This document shows, in pieces, positions 44,637 through 55,150 of a stretch of 64,000 nt of DNA. The notes beneath the pieces are model-generated. The model searched no databases. It was given only the letters and a program-made list of their open reading frames with translations, and was not told the origin of the DNA. Both the position numbers and the translations under genes were made by a program. Position 1 is the stretch's first letter, and each line of letters opens with the position of its first letter. The DNA comes from Codonopsis lanceolata. Taxonomy: Eukaryota; Streptophyta; Magnoliopsida; Asterales; Campanulaceae. The DNA lies in the NCBI GenBank assembly GCA_013146195.2, contig CM028377.1:178972465-179036464 (forward strand), in the 5' to 3' direction.

Positions 44637-46542
44637 ACTATCTCCAATTTTTAATAAAATTCAAAATTTTAATTCAAATTTTTCATTCTCGAGTCCTGGT
44701 GTGGTCACTTCAGCCGATGATGATTTAGTGTAATGAACCACATAACTTTCCCATAGATCACTTTGGAATTCATTCGATTCTGCGAAATTCTTTATATTCT
44801 CAAAATCTATGTGCACTTTTACCAGTCAAGGATTATGGACTAATTTGAATATTTTTACTAAGTTTATAGTGCACATTTCATTATAACATAAATAGTTTGA
44901 TGCACAAGAATATGATGAATAGTTATCTTGACATGATTGTTGCATTGAATTGTAACTTATGGTCAATTGCATGATAGTTAGATCCCTTGGATTTTTCTTT
45001 CTAATATATCTCAAGCACACTTTTGAACCGTGACTGCATATTAGTCTTGATTGTCCCTACCACTTTTCTAGCGAATGCTTATGTAAAATCCAGTCATGTT
45101 AAATCTTCAATTTCACAACTTTCATAATAGATATGATATTTTATATGTATTTACTTTTAAAAAAACTGGTATGAGTAATCTAGCATTAGGATATGATTTA
45201 GATCATCTTTGCATCGTTTGAGCCTAAATATTTCCTGACCTTGCTAAAAATCCCTAGTGTCCCCTTTTGAGCTGCATTAAAAGAATGGTGTATGCTAAGC
45301 ATACAACAACCCTCATTCGACTTTGTTTCTTTAACCCACGTTAACTTAACCCATAAAGCTTATACACTTTAGCATACCCTTTGAGAGAGTAGGATGTGGG
45401 TGGGGAATTGATCTTAAGGGACCATTTTCAGTTAGATAAATTTATGAAGACTTCTTCTTCCTCGTCGTATCAAAAAAAAAACAAATTTTGTTCGACGAAA
45501 ATGAATAGGAAGAAGAAGAGTGCAAGAAGATTCAAATGGAAGCATAGCTTCCAAAGGATAGATATGGTAGAAAAAGTTCTTCTGAAGAATGGATCACTAG
45601 TTATTTTTAGCACGATGTATTGAACAAAACAAGTTTGGGGGAAAATCCCCACTTGTGGTCTTTGCAGGTCCTAGCCTAATGGGAAATACTTCTACAAGTT
45701 TAGAAGCAAATGGGGAAAAGGGTAGTCTTTCTCTTTCACTTTGTATTCTATTCTCTTTCCATCATATCCCCCAATACCAAGGCCTTACATTACAAGCTTA
45801 ATAGAGTCCTATTGATATTTTTTCCAGTTACTTGTATTGGTTGATTCGATGGTAATACTTGTAAATTGATCCTCACTTCATGTATTCATACAATTCACAA
45901 GCTCACTGCGTTAGCATAATCTTAGTTGTTGCAAACAACTGAGATATGAAAGCATTGTATGTCATACATAGGAAGTTCATGGGATGGATGTATAAGTATT
46001 TGAAATCCATGGTGTTCTCTTTTTCTGTGATCGACTGGGTTCGGATGGTAGATTACATATTCTGTGTTGCATTTGTTTTTATCAAAAATCCTGATTTTTA
46101 AAATGAATGTTGTGCTTAGCTTAATAAAACTGTTTAAAATAGGAAAATTTTCATGACTGGTTAACACACACACACGGATATGTTGGCACCAGTCGCAAGT
46201 TTTAGTGTAAGTCAGTCTGATTTGTGGATGAGTCTGCACACATGTGGTAAGCAGATCCCTGAGGCAAATATGAATATTTCATGCTATCGTGACTTGAGAA
46301 TGAACCCAAAAAGATTTTTATTTGTATTTGTTGTTTTTAGAGTAATTTTAATTTTCAGCTTTTATATTTAATAGTTTTTTGTATTTATCTGCATAGTCGA
46401 GTCGCTCGTAAGAGTCTCCTTGAGTTTGTGGGTTTCTAGAGGAGTGTAAATAGTGTCACTCTCCAAAAATATTTTCTTAATTTTTGTAATTGAGTTGCTT
46501 TTGTATTTATTAGTATTGTTTACTCGTGGACGAGCAAAGTCT
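44637..46542 (+). other. Non-coding, probable retroelement 3' region
   Basis: AT-rich DNA with a second AAGTTTGGGGG word (45631-45641). A lysine/serine-rich frame 45396-45623 (MGGELILRDHFQLDKFMKTS at its start) precedes that word; it is not recognised. No other coding is seen. Confidence 0.35.
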
Positions 46543-46553
46543 AAGTTTGGGGG
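46543..46553 (+). promoter_or_regulatory. Polypurine-tract-like AAGTTTGGGGG with possible LTR start
   Basis: GACGAGCAAAGTCTAAGTTTGGGGG followed at 46558 by TGATAGATGTG. This matches the usual polypurine tract plus LTR start of large plant Ty3 elements. The LTR then breaks off within about 50 bp. Confidence 0.5.
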
Positions 46554-46606
46554 TATTTGATAGATGTGTTTTATACTCATCTATTGGGTACTTTTATAGG
46601 TTAGAA

Positions 46607-47000
46607 ATTGCAATTCCACGAAGCTTGGCTCTTCTATAGTAGGTATTGCTACTGGTGGTGGTGTCATAAGGGACTCTAATGGCTTTTTCCTCTTTGGTTT
46701 CTCTCGGTTCTACGGTCCTTGAACTAATACTAGTGCAGAGTTTCAAGCGCTACGTGATGGTTTGGTAATGTGTTATGATTTGCATTATGATAGAATTTTG
46801 GTGGAAGTGGACTCTCTGGTCGCAGCTTCAGCTATGAAGGGTCAAAGTGGCTGTCCATGGCTCTTCACTTATGACTTGAGGCATTGTTTAAAGCTTCTGG
46901 GTACTAATGAGCTACACCATGTGTTTCTGGGTACTAATGAGCTACACCATGATAGATTTATATCTGTTCAGTTCATTACATTAGTTTTATACCTCAGTGG
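46607..47000 (+). pseudogene. RNase H-like (RVT_3) fragment
   Basis: Reads GIATGGGVIRDSNGFFLFGF, one stop, then TSAEFQALRDGLVMCYDLHY, DRILVEVDSLVAASAM and SVANRAAYRLAW. It is the plant RNase H domain found at the end of LINE ORF2 and in stand-alone RNase H-like genes (acidic residues D, E, D visible). A 30-bp in-frame duplication (LGTNELHHVF, then LGTNELHHDR) at 46899-46952 is unusual. Surrounding LINE sequence is absent. Confidence 0.65.
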
Positions 47001-47030
47001 CTAATCGGGCTGCGTATCGATTAGCGTGGC

Positions 47031-48205
47031 AACTGTGTATAGAACTTTGCCTAGTATAGTTTTTATAGGACTTCACAGGTTCAGCGGAAGACCTCTCCAC
47101 AAGCTTCATCGGAAGACCTGCTCAAAGTCTACAAACGGCAGACCTTGTATCCACCTGGTCTTGCATGACGTGTCCTATCCAGCAATGACTCATTGGATTA
47201 ATTCAAACTTATCCTGATCATTATTTGAATTAATCTAAGACATTCACTGACACATCAAGCTGCCGAAAGCAACTTTCCGAAAAGCAGGAAGATTTTTCGT
47301 CCTGAACAAAGGAAAAAGCATCTCTCCTACTGCGTCGCAACAACTCTCAGATCTGACACCTAAATCGCCCACTTTTTGAAAATCTCAGAAATCATTCTCT
47401 GCTCTAGATATCTGTGAAGACGAAATTCCTTGACTGACAGCCCCATGCATTTAATGCATTCATAAAAGAGTTGTTGAAGTATTCGTCTTCCTTAACGGAT
47501 CTTTTGAAGTGCACCTGCTATAAATACTGTCATTGAAGACTGGACAGAAAAACTGTACAAAATCGATCGAACACTTAAAGGATTGCTCTGAAACTCCATA
47601 ACTCCAAGTCTTACAGCTCAGTGCAATCAAGAGATCCTCAACAGATCTAGAAGTCTTCGTCAACAACAAGAAGCTGTTCATCAACACTTATTGTTTTAAC
47701 TTCTTGTTGTTTACATTCATTAAATATACTTCTGCATGAATTAAATATCTTGTATTTACAGATATTTAATTCCCTAGACCCCAAACACAAGTCAATATTT
47801 TGTACACGATCCATTAGGGATATTCTTTGTAATTGATCTAGTGGAAAATATAGTGCACTATTTAAATCCAAGGTTGACTGCCTTGGTGGTGGACGTAGCA
47901 CTCTTTATAGTGTGAACCATCCCAAAATACTTGTGTTATTCTTTTTCTTGTTCATCCGCTTTTGAACTATTTATTACTTTGATTATCTTTATCCGCTTTA
48001 CGTAACTTAAGTAACTTGTAAAAGGTCTACCGGTAGTCCTTATCGGCAGACCTGGAACAACTACCTTGAATGTCTTCCGCTACTTCTATCTTTTCAATAG
48101 ATTGCAAGTACCCTTCAAAGAATTTACTTAAAAAGTTTTAAGTGTTTAATAAGCTATTCAACCCCCCCCCCTTCTAGCTTATTATTGTGCCCATTGGGAC
48201 CCACA
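47031..48205 (+). repeat. LTR of a SIRE-like copia element, truncated 5' side
   Basis: Features: three copies of CGG(A/C)AGACCT (47083-47145), TATAAATA at 47519-47526, an R/U5-like stretch, the inverted pair AGGTCTACCGG ... CGGCAGACCT (48023-48052), and the terminal CTATTCAACCCCCC(C)TTCTAGC typical of SIRE-type LTR ends. The left border is uncertain. It stops at 48205, where Tat/Ogre LTR sequence begins without an intervening PBS. Confidence 0.5.
47519..47526 (+). promoter_or_regulatory. TATA box of the SIRE-like LTR
   Basis: TATAAATA in CACCTGCTATAAATACTGTC. Confidence 0.5.
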
Positions 48206-48886
48206 ACTGTTTTGAGACCGAAAGGGCGAGTTGGGTGCCTAGCACCTTCCCAACTCGTAACTTAGCTTCCAGATCCGCTTTTATTATCTCTGGTTTTCTT
48301 TTTGGTTTTGCTTTATTTATTCCTTAAAATAAAGATGACGACTCTAAAACATTTTGGATTCAGTGGGGCCTCGCAACATCTTTCCTTGCACTTTTCTGTT
48401 CTCCCCTAAAAAAGGGAGAATGGGAATGGAAAGGTGATGTATTCCTATGTCCTGGTATCCCCCAAAAAAGGGATAACTTGACGTAGAAAACTCAAAGCAC
48501 CCATACTGATCCGATATAGGCCATAAGGTTATTTTCATAAAATCCATAGTGGGGACGCTGCAACATTCCTTCCTTGCACTTTCACGTTTTCCCCTAAAAA
48601 AGGGAGAATGAGAATAGAAGGGTGATGCATTCCTATATCCTGCTATCCCCTAAAAAAGGGATAACTTGACATAGAAAACCCAAAGCTCTCATATTGGATC
48701 AAAATCCACTAAAGGCAACCGAGGCGCATTCCAACGCGCTATTCTGACAGCACTCCTCTCGCACTTTTGATTTCGTCTTCTCCTAAAAAGGGAGGGTGGA
48801 ACGAGAGCGATGGATGTCACCGATCCGCACGCACGCCAAGCACCCTATACAAGGGCGCGGGCGCGGAACTCATTCCTGAACCACGG
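48206..48886 (+). repeat. 5' LTR remnant of the Tat/Ogre-like element
   Basis: Aligns with 56190-56866 (GGGCGAGTTGGGTGCCTA, CTAAAACATTTTGGATTC, CACTCCTCTCGCACTTTTGA). It contains two tandem units with period 186 (from 48364 and 48550), each with hairpins TCCCCTAAAAAAGGGA and TATCCCC.AAAAAAGGGATA. Confidence 0.8.
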
Positions 48887-48903
48887 TGGCGACTTCTGGG
48901 GAG
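48887..48903 (+). other. Primer-binding site, Tat/Ogre type
   Basis: TGGCGACTTCTGGGGAG directly after the LTR end. The TGGCGAC...TGGGGA form is the usual Tat/Ogre site, generally assigned to tRNA-Arg. Confidence 0.6.
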
Positions 48904-49143
48904 ATCGTTTTATTTTAATAAATAAAAATGGAGGGCTAGACTTAGTAACCAAAACTTTTTTTTCTTTTGTTTCTGGCTAAATTATGCTTGTTATATTAAT
49001 TTAAACACTTGAATATTGTGTTCCCTTAACATCCGTGTCTATATTTGTGAATATGATCCTCCATCTTGCAGCGGTTTCATTTCAAACACTGTTACGGATA
49101 TACTTGAAAATATTCGTATTTTATTTTTTTAAAATTTTTTTTG

Positions 49144-49144
<1 letters not shown>

Positions 49145-49228
<84 letters not shown>

Positions 49229-49377
49229 ATATTTTATGTGCAATAATTTTCGGGCAACAGAACAAAAGGGCCGGGCTTTATTTTAAAATCTCTTCATTTT
49301 CGGCCTTATATATTATTTTATTTTGCTTTATTTTCATTCCGCAAAAAAAAAAATATGTATATATATATATATATATA

Positions 49378-49437
<60 letters not shown>
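49145..49437. repeat. Two long AT microsatellites
   Basis: About 40 TA units at 49145-49225 and a second interrupted run at 49351-49437. The YIYIYI frames across them are not genes. Confidence 0.9.
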
Positions 49438-49440
<3 letters not shown>

Positions 49441-50239
49441 TTCATTCTGTCATTTTATTTTGGGGATTAGGACTCATTTGTAATTAATAGAAATAGATAG
49501 ATTCCCCACTTTTCTTTCTATTTCTTGATGGTATGCTTGCTTGCTCACGCTCAAAATAAAAAGCCGAGAAAATCCACAAATAACAGCAAGACATGCTATA
49601 TCTGTTTTATTTTCTATTTCTATATCTGAAAAAAAAAAACTTTTTTTTTGCTTTTTAGATACCACACAAACGCGCACATGGATATAAATATATTCCGAAT
49701 TGCTACCCTACACCATGGCCAGCCTACCCCCTGCATAAGCCAACGTTAGACTGCATATAGATTCTCAGGACACTTCAAAGACCGACCGGTTTTTGCATTT
49801 TAAATTGTGGGTCAGCCCCAGTAAAAAAAATGTTTGCGCAAGTCAAAAAAAAAAAAATGCACAAGTCAAAAAAAATATACACTGGGGCTGATTTATTATT
49901 TTTTAATGCTCGATCTAGACCATTTCAAATGGTGAATCCCGAAAAGAGTATAGGCCCTTCGCCCGGGATCAGTCCGATTTTGGGGAGTCGAAAGGCAGGT
50001 GGAATACGTTGGTCCTATACTCGGAGAAAGAATCCACTGCTCCAGAAAAGTCCCGAGACTGCAAAATTAAAGTGTGCTTATCCGGTCAATTGTAGGGAAA
50101 ATAATAAATAATAAAATATACTAATAAAGGCACGCTATACTCCAAGCCCAGAAAGCCTTCAGCCAACCTTCTGATACCTCAAAACCCATTTTCCTTAGAA
50201 ATCTGGCCCAAATCTGGAAAGGCAGAGATAGTACTGGCC

Positions 50240-50840
50240 GGTTGGTACGGGAAAGTAGTGCAGAAATCAGAACAGAAGGTATCAGTATCATATCAGACAA
50301 GGGCATAATCAGTACAGAAAATACAGATCCGAGCAGTATGGCAACAGAAAGTGAACAATCCCCCAAGAAGCATCAACCTTCCATGTTCCTCCAAATCCAA
50401 TTTTCCAGCCAAACACCAACCCACCAAATGCCTATTATTACCAAAATTTTAATCATTTTTCATCACACCCTCCTTATCCTACCCAAAGTCCTTACCCAAT
50501 CCAATATCCCTATCTTACCCGAAATCCATATTCTATCCAAAATCCTTATCCAACCCAATATCCCTAACCTACCCAGAATCCTTATCCAACCCAATATCCA
50601 TATCCAGCCCAAAATCCATATCCAGCCCAAAATCTCTATCCAGCCCAAAATCCATGTCCAGCCCAATATCCCTATCCTGCCCAATATCCATATCCTGCCC
50701 AATATCCATACCCAACACAATATCCATCTCCCCGCAAAACCCTTACTGCATTAATCAGCAGCCTGAGATTAACCCAAATTTTCCCTAATCCCGCCAAAGA
50801 TATACCGAAACCCAACTTCCCCGCCCACCAGGATAGAGGC
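50240..50840 (+). pseudogene. Tat/Ogre gag remnant with 18-bp codon repeats
   Basis: The core 50483-50734 is about 14 tandem 18-bp units that in one frame spell NPYPAQ / YPYPAQ, the Pro/Tyr/Gln-rich stretch typical of Tat/Ogre gag. Because 18 is a multiple of three, other frames also stay open (plus 50242-50754; minus 50463-50720), but only the YPYPAQ frame fits the family. No nucleocapsid or main gag domain follows; a short AELVD-like tail is seen near 51030. Confidence 0.6.
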
Positions 50841-51034
50841 TGACATCGAAAATCTGAAAACCATGATGCTTAAAATTCTAAACCAAGAGGTTTCTAATGA
50901 AATTTTGGGGGACAGCTTCCTGGGTATGATGGATGAAAGCACTTATTATAAAAGAGCTCCCCGCTGAGTTTGAGTTTATTTCTAATAAGCCTCTGCAGAA
51001 CTAGTATACTACGCCCGACCCGCTTTTAACGCCC

Positions 51035-52090
51035 GTAGAACTAGTGGACCACTCTGGATGTATTACCCCTATTCCTTTCCCTAGCTTTACGGATTGGTCA
51101 TCTACCGATCCGCTCCCTAAAATTGAGGATCTCAAACCCCATGTCCTCAATAATGTAATAAACCATGTACGGTTTGCTTTTAATAATAATCTAAATGTCT
51201 TTGCTTATTTCTTAGTTGCACATACATTAAAAGACACATGAAATCATTATAATGAGTCATTTAATAGGACCCGAACAAAAAAAAAAGAATTATTTGCTTG
51301 AGCTTGTAAAGTCGGGCCGAGCACCGTGGGACAAGATCATTCATCAACAACAACTGAAAACTGACCCACTATCAATCTGGGGCTGGACAATGAAATCAAA
51401 GGAATCAAAATCGGCAACTCCCTGCAAGGTTCTGAAAAGGATAACACTCATGGATCTCCTCAAAGAGTTCGTGGACATGTTTACCTGGTCCTTTGAAGAT
51501 GTGTCGGGGGTAAACCCAGCCATAGTCAAACACCGGATCCCCACATGTCTGGATGCTCAGCAGATCAAGCAAAAGCTCCACTGCATCAAGCCAGAATGGT
51601 CACTACAAGCTAAAAAAAAAAAAGAGAGAAAGCATGAAACAGCCGCACGTCAACTTCATTCGGGTAAAAAAAAACACAAGCAAAAAAAAAAGGAAAGAAA
51701 AAAAAAAGGAGTTAAAAAAAAAATACCCGATCTGGCTGTCCAATGTAGTGACCATTCCCAAACCCAACAAGTTTTTTTTTATCAACAGCATGCTGGGCCA
51801 TAGTCAAATCAAAGGCAGCAGGAGACCAAGAAATGACCTCATTCACCACCCCTTTGGGGAACCTACTGCTATCATGACATGTTGTCTGGGCTAAAGAAAA
51901 ATGTGCTGGGGCTACTTATCAAAAGGCTGCTACCACTCTCTTCCACGATGTGTCGTATATTGTCAAAGAGATCCGATCAGAGGTGCCATATTCCTCGCAA
52001 GCCGTGAAAAGAAGACTTTGTTCAGCCCTCCAATCTCAACGAGCTTCAAAGGTATTATGCTCGAACCACCCTATTTGGCAAGTGCTTCCC
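51035..52090 (+). pseudogene. Tat/Ogre RT remnant with internal losses
   Basis: 51035-51240 includes LNNVINHVRFAFNNNLNVFA. Frame 51252-51803 has LMDLLKEFVDMFTWSFEDVS, GVNPAIVKHRIPT and IKQKLHCIKPEWSL, the block just before the RT fingers. A lysine-rich A-run stretch (51610-51725) replaces normal coding. Then YPIWLSNVVTIPKPNK and a GLKKN-GATYQRAATTLFHDM-like string (51890-51950) mark RT fingers and palm. The YVDD region is absent and most of RT, RNase H and integrase is deleted. Confidence 0.65.
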
Positions 52091-52094
52091 TCTC

Positions 52095-52340
52095 CAGCCC
52101 GCTAAGCTGAAAACCCGAAAGGGCGGCCTAGGCAAAAGTTAGGGCATATAAAAAATATATATATATGTATATATAAATGAAAATAAAAAGGAGAAATAAG
52201 AGCTCGCTAGGCTGAAAACCCGAAAGGGCGGCCTAGGCAAAAATTAGAGCAAGTAAATAAATAAATAAATAAAAAGAATAATAAAGGCTCGCTAGGTTGA
52301 AAACCCGAAAGGATGGCTTAGGCAAAAGTTAGAGCCAAAT
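52095..52340 (+). repeat. Three ~95-bp tandem repeats
   Basis: Each unit starts GCTAGGCTGAAAACCCGAAA and continues GGGCGGCCTAGGCAAAA, followed by an A/T-rich spacer of different length. Such units are common in the 3' non-coding part of Tat/Ogre elements. Confidence 0.75.
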
Positions 52341-52399
52341 AAAAAAAATATATATCAGGAGAATAAGGAGAGGGAAAGCACTCTTTGAAACCTCGGCAT

Positions 52400-55150
52400 T
52401 CTACCTCCGCCAAGATGCAAGGGCTCGACCGACGTAAGAAAAAGAAAAACCACGACAGGAAGCTCGCAATAAAACACTAAAACATAAAATTTTCGGGTCC
52501 TAAGGTGCAACTTAGGAATAATTTCTAAAGAAATTTAGATTATACATTAATTGCCTGTACATATTTATTATTGCCTATACCCCCTTTGTTTCCCCCAGAA
52601 ACTATCCCTTCTTTTGCAGCTTAAGCCGCAAGGAGGTCCATCAGTACCTGCGGCATCTACCCAGTCGGGCCCATATACTTCTTCTGCAAGGCACAGAAAA
52701 GGCTCAGTCTCATCAGAATGAGAAGCACCAGAAGTGTCCTCGTCCTATTCATCATCTGCGTTGCCATTGTCCTGAAAGAGTCAAACGACTGGGATCCCGA
52801 TCATTCACCACTGCCCTGTCTGATTATGAAGAAAAATGCAGGGGCTAGGAGAATAGCCTTATGCCAAGTGTAGCCCTGCAACAAATATATGGCCGAGAAC
52901 AGCAGGAAGTGACTGCCTTTTTTTTCCCCACACATCATAAAAAAAAAAAAAAAAGAAAGGGAAGCCTGTTCAAACCCGAAGGTATATTCCTTTAAAATCC
53001 GTTTTTGAAATACAGCGTGCCATTACCCGTTAGGTCGGTATAGCTTTGCTTTGTGCGTACGTTTTGAGTATGCATGTGTTTTTTTTATTATTTTGCATCA
53101 TATAAAATTAGATTGCATTGTAAATGTTTGTACAGGTTAAAACAAAAAAAAAAACAAAACAAAAACAAACAAACAAAAAAACAAAAAAACAAAAAAAAAT
53201 TTTTTGTATTTTTTGCATATAGATAAACATTTTTGCATTTTAGGCATTATAAAAATATAATTTGCATCTTAAAAATATGTACTGCATTTTGCCTTATTGC
53301 ATGCACAATAGAATAAATAATACTCATGCATCATGTTAATAAACATCTCATAATTTTAGACGTCACATTTGCATTAAATAAAGTAGTACATGCATCCAAC
53401 ATTTGCATTTATTATCCAATAAGTTGCATTAGGGGTGCGCTAAAAAGAAAATAAAATGCCACCAATCAGAAAAATAAATATTTTTATGACATTCACTATG
53501 TCCCTGCAGCATAAGCATGCATCATGAAGCCCCATTTACATTTATAGTATAAATCATGCATAATAAGGTCAAATAGTGATCACTAGTTTAATCATGCATC
53601 GTAAGAATAAATTACATGCATCATTATTTAATTGCATCATTTAGGCATAAATAGGACATGCATAAGCATTAATAATAAAGTCAGGAATGCTTCAAAGGGG
53701 CCAAACAGTGCCAAAATCTAGCAGGTCAGAAGTATTTCCAGGCGGATCAAATAAAAAAAAGACAAAAAAAAAAAGAGAGAAAAAAAAAAGAGGTAATAAG
53801 CATGCAAATAAAGAAAGTGGCAGACATGCAAAATAAAGAAAAAAAACATAAAAAAAATCGGGAGAAGGAAAAATGCATGTACAAGGAAGAAATTTTTTTA
53901 GGTACATGCAACAAGAGAAAATGCGGCGGCAAAAGAAGAAATTTTCGGCTAAAGCTAGAGAATGGAGCGAAAAGAAAACAGCAGCAAAGAAAAGACGATT
54001 TCAGCTGATACCAAGAGATGCTGCAGCAAGAAAAAGGAAGCTTCTGACCAAGGTTAGAAGAGCAAGAAAGAAAATGCATGCAAGATCAAGAAAAAAATTT
54101 TCCAACTAAAGCCGAAAACATAGCGGACAGTGGAAGAGATTTTCCAAAAAGGCTAGAACAAAGGATGAAAAGAAAACCCCCAAAGAAAGTACAAATAAGA
54201 ACAACAGAAACAACAAGCAGTAGCAAAGCAACATCATCAGTAATTTGTTGCATGAACACGACAAAGGTAAAGGAAAGGAAGTTATTTTCCTTTTAGCAAG
54301 GCATTTGATTAATGTTTGGAAACTTTCCTTTAAGGGGTACGCAGCCCTGATTAATAGGGAAAGGTCTTGTTCTCCGTGAAGGTCCGAGTTCCTCGAGGAG
54401 GCAATGCATTCCATTCATTGGTCGTGGGAAACTTTCCTTTAAGGGTACGCAAATCCTGATTTATAGGAAAAGGTCTTGTTCTCCAAGAGAGGCCGAGTTC
54501 CTAGGAAACAATTCATACCGCTACCAGCCCACAAAGCGAGCTACGATTGGTCCGATTCCTTGGCTAAGGATACGAGGCGCCTATCTCTCAGATGCGACCA
54601 AACACAACACGTTATTTACCTTTGCAAAGACTCATTTGATAAAGCTTTGCATGCACTTGCTCATTTAGCATTGCCGCACTTGCACCACCGCAACACTTGC
54701 ACCGCAAAGATTTGGTCCCCAAATTGAATGAACTACGCCCCTGGCTTGATTCCTTGTATAAAGATACGTAGCGTACCTTATTTCTGAGGGCACGACCGCT
54801 TGCATGAATGATAGTTTAGGTTTTGGCCGAACTACGCTTGGTCCGATTCCTTTTATTAAGGGATACGTAGGCGCCTACATTAGTAGGTCCGACCATCGAG
54901 CACTTAATTTGCATATCTGCTTAAAAACTGCGATAACCTGCTATAACCGACTAAAGATGTCTAGGATATGGAGGTTTGTCTCACATTATAAATTGTTGCA
55001 TTATAACTGCTATCTGTTGCATCTTTCTCCCTCGTTTTACAATTGAACGAAATTGAGAGTCTATTCTTATCAACGATGTTTGTCTACTCGAAGTCGCGGG
55101 TTACTCGTAGACTCCATCGCTGAGGGGCTCAGACACCCCACTCCCTCGGT
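52400..55150 (+). other. Repeat-rich 3' non-coding region of the Tat/Ogre-like element
   Basis: A-rich runs (53140-53200, 53750-53790), GCAT-rich AT sequence (53280-53690), a lysine-rich shadow frame (53802-54109), a duplicated block GGAAACTTTCCTTTAAGGG (54318, 54429), and three variants of GGTCCGATTCCTT...GGATACGTAGGCGCC (54548-54870). No protein domain recognised. Confidence 0.5.

Noticed and set aside
49035..49470. ORFs rich in YIYIYI
   Set aside because: Pure translation of AT microsatellites.
50242..50754. 170-codon plus ORF with NIPILPEIHIL repeats
   Set aside because: Out-of-frame reading of the 18-bp gag repeats; the YPYPAQ frame fits the family.
53802..54109. Lysine/arginine-rich ORFs
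   Set aside because: A-rich 3' non-coding DNA of the Tat/Ogre-like element; no motif, and overlapping frames on both strands look alike.
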